From Blastococcus sp. CT_GayMR19 (GTDB lineage Bacteria > Actinomycetota > Actinomycetes > Mycobacteriales > Geodermatophilaceae): 64,000 nucleotides of DNA. The stretch is taken from NCBI RefSeq assembly GCF_004570385.1, contig NZ_SPQL01000008.1, forward strand, positions 1-64,000, written 5' to 3'. Within the stretch, counting starts at the first letter, position 1. Every line of letters begins with the position of its first letter. Under the pieces are notes generated by a model. It ran no database searches. It was given only the letters and a program-made list of their open reading frames with translations, and had not been told where the DNA came from. The translations under genes were made by a program, and so were the position numbers. This document shows, one piece after another, positions 9,264 through 16,112 of the stretch.

Positions 9264-10343
9264 ATGAGCACCGTCCTGCCCCCGGCACGCGCCGAGGACG
9301 CCGGGTCGCTCGACGGTGCGCGCGAGCCGGCCCGGGCCGAGGACGGCGAGGCGACCGGCGCCCCGCATGCCGGCGCGGCCGAGCCGGCCGCGGGGCGGCT
9401 CGACGCGTTGCCGCCCGCGCTCGCCGTACCGCTGCGGCTGCTCGGCCAGACGCTGGCCAAGGCCTGGCACGACCGCATTCTCGGGCTGTCGGCCGAGGCG
9501 GCGTTCTGGCAGATCCTGTCAGTGCCGCCCCTGCTGATCGGGCTGCTCGGGTCGCTGGGCTACCTCGGCTCGGTGATCGGCGATGCGTCGGTGCGCGAGA
9601 TCGAGGAACGGCTCCTGACGGCGTCGGCCGAGGTGCTGACACCCGGCGTCGTGGACAACCTGGTGGCCCCGACCCTGGACGACATCCTGGGCTCCGGGCG
9701 CCTCGACCTGCTCAGCCTCGGCTTCCTGCTGTCCCTCTGGGCGGGGTCGTCGGCCACCGCCACGTTCATGAACACGATCGTGATCGCCTACGACCAGCGC
9801 GACGTGCGCGGACCGATCCGGACGCGGCTCAAGGCGCTCTGGCTGTTCGTCGTCGGCATGGTCATGGCGGTGCTGACCCTGCCGCTGCTGGTCCTCGGCC
9901 GCGAGGTGCTGGTCGGGCTGCTACCCCGCGACTGGCGGAACACGGCCACGGTGCTCATCGACGCCGTCTACTGGCCGCTGGTGCTGATCGGCCTGCTCCT
10001 GGCGCTGACCAGCTTCTACCACGTGGTGCTGCCGCACCGGCTGCCGTGGCGCAGGCACCTGCCGGGTTCGGTGCTCGCCGTGGCGTTCTTCCTGCTCGCC
10101 GCGCTGCTCCTGCGGACCTACGTGGCCGACATCCTCACCACGGCGCTGCCCTACGGCGCCCTGGCCGCTCCCATCGGCGCGCTGCTGTTCTGCTTCTTCT
10201 TCGGCATGGCCGTGCTGCTCGGGGCGGAGCTCAACGCCACGATCCAGGCCCGCTGGCCGGCGCCCCTGCGGCGCCACGAGCGCCGCCGCCGGGAGCGCCG
10301 GGCCGCCAAGCTCGAGGAGGCCCGCAGGCTCGGGCTGTTGTGA
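9264..10343 (+). CDS. YihY/BrkB family inner-membrane protein
   Basis: A 359-residue polytopic membrane protein. After about 65 residues of Ala/Glu-rich cytoplasmic sequence comes the family core with about six transmembrane segments, including the conserved WHDRILGLSAEAAFWQ start and SVLAVAFFLLA helix, and a basic C-terminal tail. BrkB/YihY proteins are of uncertain function, although often labelled ribonuclease BN or virulence factor in error. The ATG at 9264 has no ribosome site but CACACT lies six bases before it, a probable leaderless start. Confidence 0.86.
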   Translation: MSTVLPPARAEDAGSLDGAREPARAEDGEATGAPHAGAAEPAAGRLDALPPALAVPLRLLGQTLAKAWHDRILGLSAEAAFWQILSVPPLLIGLLGSLGYLGSVIGDASVREIEERLLTASAEVLTPGVVDNLVAPTLDDILGSGRLDLLSLGFLLSLWAGSSATATFMNTIVIAYDQRDVRGPIRTRLKALWLFVVGMVMAVLTLPLLVLGREVLVGLLPRDWRNTATVLIDAVYWPLVLIGLLLALTSFYHVVLPHRLPWRRHLPGSVLAVAFFLLAALLLRTYVADILTTALPYGALAAPIGALLFCFFFGMAVLLGAELNATIQARWPAPLRRHERRRRERRAAKLEEARRLGLL

Positions 10344-10406
10344 CACGGCGATCCTCCGGGCCGCACCGCGGCCAGGGGCCGTCCCCCTGCCGCGCGGAGC
10401 CGTTTC

Positions 10407-10447
10407 GTCGTCCCTACGCGGACCCCTCCGGGGCCACTCGGGACGAC
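10407..10447. terminator. Possible bidirectional terminator hairpin
   Basis: GTCGTCCC (10407-10414) pairs with GGGACGAC (10440-10447), with an inner CCCCTCCGGGG hairpin in the loop. It lies between the converging BrkB and DUF3039 genes. No T run, so only the position and pairing support it. Confidence 0.35.
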
Positions 10448-10456
10448 AGCGCTGCG

Positions 10457-10687
10457 CTACTCCTTCTTGAGCTGCTCGTAGATCTCCTTGCAGGCCGGGC
10501 ACACCGGACTGCCCGGCTTCGGGGTCTTGGTGACGGGGAAGACCTCGCCGCAGAGCGCCTCCACCATCGTCCCCATGACCGCGCTCTCGGCGATCTTGTT
10601 CTTCCGGACGTAGTGGAAGACCTCGTTCGCACGGCCTGTGTCGGACTCGCGGGTATCGGGCCGCTCCAGGATGTCGCTGCTGCTCAC
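10457..10687 (-). CDS. DUF3039 domain protein
   Basis: A 76-residue cytoplasmic protein of the actinobacterial DUF3039 family. It carries a Cys at ALCGEVFPVTKTP and a CPAC pair near the C-terminus, suggesting a three- or four-ligand metal site. Function unknown. The GTG start at 10687 has a GGGAGA ribosome site. It converges with the BrkB gene and is divergent from psuG. Confidence 0.88.
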   Translation of the reverse strand: MSSSDILERPDTRESDTGRANEVFHYVRKNKIAESAVMGTMVEALCGEVFPVTKTPKPGSPVCPACKEIYEQLKKE

Positions 10688-10790
10688 GGTGGTCTCCCTG
10701 CATCGACGGGACGGATGCCGGCGGCCGCCCGCTCTCCCGCCGGACAGGACTGGGCACGGGGCGCGGCCGCGCCGCCCTCATGATGTCAGG

Positions 10791-11735
10791 GTGCAGCCCG
10801 ACCACTCCCCCGCTCCCCCACGGGGCACCCGAGCAGTGCCGTCCCCGGAGGTCCGGGCCGCCCTGGACGCCGGCCGGCCCGTCGTCGCCCTGGAGAGCAC
10901 TCTTCTCGCCCACGGGCTCCCCCGCCCGGACAACCGGGCCGCCGCGGACGAGGTCGAGGCCGCGGTCCGCGCCGGCGGAGCGGTCCCCGCGACCATCGCC
11001 GTCCTCGACGGCGTGCCGCACGTGGGGCTCACCTCCGGGCAGCTCGACCGGGTCTGCGCCGACCCCGGCCTCGCCAAGCTCGGGATCCGGGACCTGCCCG
11101 TGGCGGTCGCGCTCGGCCTGAGCGGGGCGACGACGGTCGCCAGCACCGCCCTGCTCGCCGCCACCGCCGGGATCGATGTGTTCGCGACCGGCGGCCTGGG
11201 CGGAGTCCACCGGGAGGCGGCGGAGACCTTCGACGAGTCGGCGGACCTCACGGCGCTGTCCCGGATCCCCCTCGTCGTCGTGTGTGCCGGGGTGAAGTCG
11301 ATCCTCGACGTGCCCGCCACCCTCGAGCGGCTGGAGAGCCTGTCGGTCAGCGTCGTCGGCTACCGGACGACGACGTTCCCGGGCTTCTACGTCGCCGACT
11401 CGGGTGCGACCCTCGACTGGTCGGTGGGGGACCCGGAGCAGGCCGCCGCCGTCTTCGCCGAGCGCCGCGACCTCGTCCCCGGCGCCCTGGTCGTGGCCAA
11501 TCCCCTGCCCGCCGGCGAGCAGCTGGACCCGGCGCTGCACGATCGCGTGATCGCCGGCGCGCTCGCCGCCGCGGAGCAGGCCGGGGTCCGGGGCAAGGCG
11601 CTGACCCCGTTCGTCCTCGACCACCTGCACCGGGCCAGTGCCGGCGCGACCCTGGCGGTCAACGTCCGCCTGGTGCTGCGCAACGCCGAGCTGGCCGGGC
11701 AGATCGCGGTCGCGCTGTCCGCACGCGCCGCCTGA
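10791..11735 (+). CDS. psuG: Pseudouridine-5'-phosphate glycosidase
   Basis: A 314-residue enzyme that cleaves pseudouridine 5'-phosphate into uracil and ribose 5-phosphate, the second step of pseudouridine catabolism. Family hallmarks: VALESTLLAHGLP near the N-terminus, GVPHVGLT, the AVALGLSGATTVASTA segment, GGLGGVHR, and CAGVKSILDVPATLE, which holds the catalytic lysine. The GTG at 10791 is chosen because CATGAT precedes it by six bases (leaderless geometry); family length agrees. The partner kinase follows after 7 bases. Confidence 0.93.
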   Translation: MQPDHSPAPPRGTRAVPSPEVRAALDAGRPVVALESTLLAHGLPRPDNRAAADEVEAAVRAGGAVPATIAVLDGVPHVGLTSGQLDRVCADPGLAKLGIRDLPVAVALGLSGATTVASTALLAATAGIDVFATGGLGGVHREAAETFDESADLTALSRIPLVVVCAGVKSILDVPATLERLESLSVSVVGYRTTTFPGFYVADSGATLDWSVGDPEQAAAVFAERRDLVPGALVVANPLPAGEQLDPALHDRVIAGALAAAEQAGVRGKALTPFVLDHLHRASAGATLAVNVRLVLRNAELAGQIAVALSARAA

Positions 11736-11742
11736 GCCCGCG

Positions 11743-12621
11743 ATGCGGCCGGTCGTGGTGGTCGGGGACGTGGCCACCGACGTGGTGGTCGCGCTGACGG
11801 GCGACCCGGCGCCGGGCTCGGACCGCCCGGCGTCGATCCGCACCCGCGGCGGCGGCGCCGGCGCGAACGTCGCCGTCCATCTCGCCCGGCTGGGGATTCC
11901 CGTGCAGCTGGCCGGCTGCGTGGGGGACGACGCCGCGGCGTCCGTCCTCCGCGCGGAGCTGGCCGCGGCCGGGGTGCAGCCGGCCCTGCGGACGGTGGCC
12001 GGGGCCGCCACCGGCGTCGTCGTCAGCCTGGTCGAGCCGGGCGGACAGCGGAGCATGCTGGCCGACCGGGGCGCCAACCTCGAGCTGGAACCCGGGGACG
12101 TCCCTCCCCTGTCCCAGGGCGGCCACCTGCACCTGTCCGGGTACACGCTGCTGGACCCCGGTCCCCGGGCGGCCGGCCTCGGAGCGCTGGCGGCCGCCGT
12201 CACGGCCGGCTGCACCGTCTCGGTGGACCCAGCCTCCACGGAGCCGCTGCGCCGCTACGGCGTGGACCGGTGGCTGGCGGACACCGCGGCCGCCACCGTG
12301 CTGCTGCCGAACGCGGACGAGGCGTGCCTGCTCACCGGCTGCACGGACGCCGTCGACGCCGCCCGAGCCCTCGCGGTGCATCACCCGGTGGTGGCGGTGA
12401 GCCTCGGCGCCGAGGGTGCGGTGTGGGCCGCCGGGACGGCGCTGGTCCACCGGCCGGCCCAGGCGACGGAGGTGGTCGACACGACGGGAGCGGGCGACGC
12501 GTTCGCCGCGGGCCTGCTGGCGGCGTGGCTCACCGCGGGCCGCGAGCCCGACCCGGTCACGGCACTCGACGCCGGCCTGGCGCTGGCCGCCGAGGTCGTC
12601 CGGCGTCCCGGCGCCCGCTGA
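11743..12621 (+). CDS. psuK: PfkB family carbohydrate kinase (probable pseudouridine kinase)
   Basis: A 292-residue ribokinase-fold kinase. The N-terminus has the VVVVGDVATDVVV strand and a GGGAGANVAVHLARLG substrate-binding loop; the C-terminal DTTGAGDAFAAG contains the catalytic Asp and anion hole. Because it starts 7 bases after psuG, the natural substrate is probably pseudouridine, giving pseudouridine 5'-phosphate for the glycosidase. That substrate is inferred from context; PfkB kinases cannot be distinguished reliably by motif alone. The two genes form one operon. Confidence 0.85.
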   Translation: MRPVVVVGDVATDVVVALTGDPAPGSDRPASIRTRGGGAGANVAVHLARLGIPVQLAGCVGDDAAASVLRAELAAAGVQPALRTVAGAATGVVVSLVEPGGQRSMLADRGANLELEPGDVPPLSQGGHLHLSGYTLLDPGPRAAGLGALAAAVTAGCTVSVDPASTEPLRRYGVDRWLADTAAATVLLPNADEACLLTGCTDAVDAARALAVHHPVVAVSLGAEGAVWAAGTALVHRPAQATEVVDTTGAGDAFAAGLLAAWLTAGREPDPVTALDAGLALAAEVVRRPGAR

Positions 12622-12631
12622 GCCGGCGGTC

Positions 12632-12970
12632 TCAGCCGTCGATGACGCGGGTGGGCCGCTGCTCCAGGACCCGGTCCGGGCGCGCGTCGTAGTGGCTGAC
12701 GTGCAGGCGCTTCTTCGGGGGCCCGTCGTTGGCCATGACCACGGCGATCCAGGGCAGCACCGCACCCAGGATCGCGAAGACGAGCATCAGCCACAGGATC
12801 TGGTGGAAGACCGCGGCGAGGACGATGCAGATCCCGCGGATGCCCATCGTGATCGCGTAGCGCTTCTTCCGGGCGGCGTGCTGCTCGGCCCGGCTCGGCT
12901 CGGCCTCGGTGATGAGCACCGGCTCCGGCGTGCGCGGCCGCGGGAACTGCTGGCTCGACGCCACGGGCAA
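12632..12970 (-). CDS. DUF3099 family membrane protein
   Basis: A 112-residue protein with the DUF3099 signature ITEAEPSRAEQHAARKKRY followed by two transmembrane helices (about 41-60 and 62-80). Function unknown; the family is widespread in Actinobacteria. A GAGGGG ribosome site fits a TTG start at 12970 (5-base spacing); an in-frame GTG at 12964 is an alternative. It converges on the PfkB kinase gene with 10 bases between. Confidence 0.86.
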   Translation of the reverse strand: MPVASSQQFPRPRTPEPVLITEAEPSRAEQHAARKKRYAITMGIRGICIVLAAVFHQILWLMLVFAILGAVLPWIAVVMANDGPPKKRLHVSHYDARPDRVLEQRPTRVIDG

Positions 12971-13098
12971 TCCATCCCCTCAGCTGACCGGGGTCCGGGG
13001 GACATCGTCCCCGGCACGCCCCGGTACGCGCCCCATGGTGCCACCGCGATCGGGGCGGCGCCCGTGCCTGTCGTGCCCGGATCCTGCTCTTTCCGTCG

Positions 13099-13680
13099 CT
13101 ACGCCTTCGCGGCCTTGGCCGCCTGTTTCTGCTCCTGCTTGAACGCTCGCACCTCGGCCAGCGACTCGGGACCGGTGATGTCCGCGACGGACCTCCGGGC
13201 GCCGTCGGCGCCGTAGTCGCCCGCGGCCTCGCGCCAGCCCGGTGGCGTCGCGCCGTACTGCTTGCCGAGCAGCGCCACGAAGATCTTCGACTTCTGCGCC
13301 CCGAAGCCCGGCAGTTCCCCCAGACGCTTCAGCAGCGTCGCCCCGTCCGGGACGTCGGCCCAGAGGTTCTCGGCGCGGCCGTCGTACCGCTCGACCAGCA
13401 GGCGGCACAGCTCCTGGGTCCGGGCGGCCATCGAGCCGGGGTACCGGTGCAGCGCCGGCGGCCCCTGGAACACGCGGACGAGGTCCTCGGCGTCCATCGC
13501 GGCCAGGTCCTCGGCCGAGAGGCTCTGCACACCGAGGCGATCGGCCAGCAGGCGCGGGGACCCGAAGGCACGCTCCATCGGGAACTGCTGGTCGAGCAGC
13601 ATCCCGAGGAGCAGCGCCAGGGGGTCCCGGCCGAGCAGCTCGTCGGCCGCGGCGTCCTGGGCGATCGAAAGGTTCGGCAC
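13099..13680 (-). CDS. HhH-GPD-type base excision DNA repair protein
   Basis: A 193-residue helix-hairpin-helix protein. The segment LLGMLLDQQFPMERAF and, later, LKRLGELPGFGAQKSKIFVALLGKQYG match the hairpin region of the HhH-GPD glycosylase superfamily, here the small actinobacterial variant without an iron-sulfur cluster. It would recognise damaged bases, but the substrate is unknown. The GTG at 13680 lacks a ribosome site and has CAGGAT seven bases upstream. The C-terminus is Lys/Gln/Ala-rich. Confidence 0.85.
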   Translation of the reverse strand: MPNLSIAQDAAADELLGRDPLALLLGMLLDQQFPMERAFGSPRLLADRLGVQSLSAEDLAAMDAEDLVRVFQGPPALHRYPGSMAARTQELCRLLVERYDGRAENLWADVPDGATLLKRLGELPGFGAQKSKIFVALLGKQYGATPPGWREAAGDYGADGARRSVADITGPESLAEVRAFKQEQKQAAKAAKA

Positions 13681-13753
13681 CCCTGCGATCCTGCCGCATC
13701 GCCGTCCCGGGCAGCCTCGCGCTCCGCACGGCCGGGACGGACACCGGCGCCGA

Positions 13754-14200
13754 TCACCGGGCGCCGGGCGCCGGGCGCCGGGCGCCGGGCGCCGAAGCCT
13801 GCGACGGGGTGGTCGCCGCGTCGCCGTTCCCTGCGGCGCTCCCCGCATGCGGGGCCGGGCCCTCGTCCGGCTCCGGGCGCGGGAAGACGCTGTCGATGCC
13901 CGCCATCCGCAGGGCCCGGTCGACCGACCGGGACGCCGCGCGCAGCAACGGGTGCCGGCCGGCGGCGCGGGACGCCTCGACGCAGAGCAGCAGGAGGGCG
14001 AGTCCGGATGAGCTGATGAAGGTCACGGCGCCGGCGTCGATCGCGTCGACCGCGACCCGCTCGCGGCCCTGCGAGCTCGTGAACCGCGCCGCCACCTCGG
14101 TGTCCACGTCGCCGCGCAGGCACAGCACCCGGCGATCCGCGCCCTCGTGCTCGATCGTGATGGACCCGGCGGGAGGCCGTTGCTCGGGGTACGTGTGCAC
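13754..14200 (-). CDS. STAS domain protein (anti-anti-sigma factor-like)
   Basis: A 148-residue protein with one STAS domain (about residues 8-105). The phospho-acceptor loop AVTFISSSGLALLL carries the conserved serine region used by SpoIIAA/RsbV-type antagonists. After the domain, a Pro/Ala/Gly-rich tail is partly encoded by a 7-base tandem repeat. The start at GTG 14200 is chosen from GGAG six bases upstream, over the GTG at 14206 that abuts it. No RsbW-type kinase is adjacent, so the partner is unknown. Confidence 0.82.
   Translation of the reverse strand: MHTYPEQRPPAGSITIEHEGADRRVLCLRGDVDTEVAARFTSSQGRERVAVDAIDAGAVTFISSSGLALLLLCVEASRAAGRHPLLRAASRSVDRALRMAGIDSVFPRPEPDEGPAPHAGSAAGNGDAATTPSQASAPGARRPAPGAR
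13757..13794. repeat. 7-bp tandem repeat (GCGCCGG, about 5.4 copies)
   Basis: Five near-perfect copies of GCGCCGG span the last codons of the STAS gene right up to its stop codon at 13754-13756. As the unit is not a multiple of three, gain or loss of a copy would shift the frame of the C-terminal tail and move the stop. Confidence 0.9.
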
Positions 14201-14396
14201 GTGCACCTCCTGCCCCGCTCACCGCGGCCGCCGGCGAAGGAGGCCACCGGCCATCGGTGCACAGCACGGGTTCGCGCCAGGGAAGATACGCCGCCCGCGT
14301 GCCCGGGCGGGGGCCCCGGGCCGTGCCCGTGCGGGTGCCCTGGAGCGGCGGGCACCCTGGCCTCGCGACCGGTCGCGCCGCGTGCAGGATGTGCCG

Positions 14397-14828
14397 GTGC
14401 GCGCCGTCGTGAGCAGGGTCGATACTGCCGCTGTAACGGTGGACGGTCGGATCGTCGGGCAGATCGGCCGAGGCCTGCTGTCACTGGTCGGAGTGGGCCG
14501 GGAGGACGACGCCCGCTCCGCGCGCGCCCTGGCCCGCAAGATCCACGAGCTCCGCATCTTCCCGGCCGAGGACGGCGCCCGGTCCGCGGCCGACCTGGCA
14601 CTGCCGATCCTCGTGGTGAGCCAGTTCACCCTCTACGCGGACACGCGCAAGGGGCGCCGGCCGTCCTGGGAGCCGGCGGCGCCCGCGGACGTGGCGGAAC
14701 CGCTGGTCGAGGAGCTGATCGCCGAACTCCGACGGCGCGGTTGTGCGGTCGAGACGGGGTCGTTCGGCGCCCGCATGCAGGTCTCGTCGGTCAACGACGG
14801 GCCGATGACCCTGCTGCTGGAGGTCTGA
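14397..14828 (+). CDS. dtd: D-aminoacyl-tRNA deacylase
   Basis: A 143-residue enzyme that hydrolyses D-aminoacyl-tRNA (and Gly-tRNAAla) to protect translation from D-amino acids. Both active-site signatures are present: SQFTLYAD at about residues 78-85 and the cis-Pro motif VNDGPMTLLLEV at the C-terminus. The start is GTG 14397, giving the canonical VRAVVSRV opening; CAGGAT lies six bases upstream, a leaderless pattern. A much longer upstream frame is antisense to the STAS and HhH genes and is not coding. Confidence 0.95.
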   Translation: MRAVVSRVDTAAVTVDGRIVGQIGRGLLSLVGVGREDDARSARALARKIHELRIFPAEDGARSAADLALPILVVSQFTLYADTRKGRRPSWEPAAPADVAEPLVEELIAELRRRGCAVETGSFGARMQVSSVNDGPMTLLLEV

Positions 14829-14900
14829 GACCGTCGCGGCGGGGTATCACAGGGTGACCGAACACACTCCCTGCGGTTTTCCTGTGAACCTGGCCGCGGC

Positions 14901-14926
14901 GGAACAGGTCCCGGCCACGAACCGTT
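14901..14926 (+). promoter_or_regulatory. ECF sigma-type promoter of sigB
   Basis: GGAAC at 14901-14905, exactly 18 bases, then GTT at 14924-14926: the consensus recognised by SigH/SigR- and SigE-type ECF sigma factors. In mycobacteria sigB is transcribed by SigE and SigH. The predicted leader is about 130 nucleotides. Confidence 0.7.
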
Positions 14927-15065
14927 GTGCATCACGTACCACATCGGACAGAAGAGTCCGGGGCACGACACCCCGGAGAGCCCGGCACTTACGCCCGGAT
15001 GCGCCACCGAGACCGCAACACGCGGCGCGATGCATCCGAACCGAAGGCAAGGACGAAGACCCATC

Positions 15066-16052
15066 GTGACGCTGCTGCAGTCTTCCCCCACGGACACGCT
15101 CGAGACGCGTGCACCGCGACGTGAGCCCGACACCACCGGCCTGGTGTCGACCGACCTCGTGCGCGTGTACCTCAACACCATCGGCAAGACCGCGCTGCTG
15201 ACCGCCGAGCAGGAGGTCGAGCTCGCCAAGCGGATCGAGGCCGGTCTGTACGCCGACCGCCTCTTGAAGGAGAAGCAGGGCCTGTCCCCCGCGCGCAAGC
15301 GGGACTACAAGGCCCTCGCCATCGACGGGAAGGCCGCCAAGGCGCACCTGCTGGAGGCCAACCTGCGGCTCGTCGTCTCGGTGGCCAAGCGCTACACCGG
15401 CCACGGCATGACCTTCCTGGACCTCATCCAGGAGGGGAACGTCGGCCTGATCCGCGCGGTCGAGAAGTTCGACTACACCAAGGGCTTCAAGTTCTCCACG
15501 TACGCCACCTGGTGGATCCGGCAGGCCATCACCCGTGCGATGGCGGACTCCGGTCGCACCATCCGGCTGCCCGTCCACCTGGCCGAGCAGGTCAACAAGG
15601 TCGTCCGTACCCGGCGGCGCATGCACCAGGAGCTGGAGCGCGAGCCCACGGCCGAGGAGCTGGGCCTCGAGCTCGACATCCCGGAGGCGCGGATCATCGA
15701 GCTGCTGGAGTACAGCCGCGACCTGGTCAGCCTGGACCAGACGGTGGGCGCCGACGAGGAGTCCCGCCTCGGTGACTTCATCGAGGACGCCGACGCCGCC
15801 GTCGCGGAGGACGCCGTCGCCTTCCAGATGATGAAGGGCGACGTCCGGACGGTCCTGTCGACCCTGGAGGACCGCGAGCGCGACGTCGTCGTCCTGCGGT
15901 TCGGTCTGGACGGCCACCAGCCCCGCACCCTGGAGCAGATCGGCAAGCAGTTCGGTCTGTCCCGCGAGCGGGTCCGGCAGATCGAGCGCGAGACGATGAG
16001 CAAGCTCCGCGACCCGGAGCGGGCCGACGCACTCCGGGACTACCTGGGCTGA
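15066..16052 (+). CDS. sigB: Group 2 (primary-like) sigma factor, SigB type
   Basis: A 328-residue sigma factor closely resembling SigA but lacking its long N-terminal extension. Region 1.2 begins near residue 30 ([16 protein letters not shown]), region 2 includes [20 protein letters not shown], and region 4 has the [10 protein letters not shown] helix-turn-helix and ends LRDYLG. Size, absence of region 1.1 and location between the DUF7455 gene and ideR match mycobacterial SigB, a general stress and stationary phase factor. The GTG at 15066 is preceded by AAGGA at 12-13 bases; an in-frame ATG at 15030 has no ribosome site. Confidence 0.93.
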   Translation: MTLLQSSPTDTLETRAPRREPDTTGLVSTDLVRVYLNTIGKTALLTAEQEVELAKRIEAGLYADRLLKEKQGLSPARKRDYKALAIDGKAAKAHLLEANLRLVVSVAKRYTGHGMTFLDLIQEGNVGLIRAVEKFDYTKGFKFSTYATWWIRQAITRAMADSGRTIRLPVHLAEQVNKVVRTRRRMHQELEREPTAEELGLELDIPEARIIELLEYSRDLVSLDQTVGADEESRLGDFIEDADAAVAEDAVAFQMMKGDVRTVLSTLEDRERDVVVLRFGLDGHQPRTLEQIGKQFGLSRERVRQIERETMSKLRDPERADALRDYLG

Positions 16053-16071
16053 GCGCGACCGAACATCCGAC

Positions 16072-16103
16072 GAGAGCCGGTTCCCCGCAGGGAACCGGCT
16101 CTC
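16072..16103. terminator. Rho-independent terminator, sigB / pat
   Basis: A perfect 14-base stem (GAGAGCCGGTTCCC / GGGAACCGGCTCTC) with a 4-base loop, followed by GCCGTTT. It lies between two converging genes and probably serves both. Confidence 0.85.
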
Positions 16104-16112
16104 GCCGTTTCG

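Noticed and set aside
6675-9470. A very long open frame on the minus strand opposite the VanW gene
   Set aside because: High-GC genes leave long antisense frames; it has no ribosome site, no domain and Arg/Gly-rich composition. Similar shadows opposite 16212-18908, 19995-23147, 26710-30003, 37501-40560 and 57455-59100 were rejected for the same reason.
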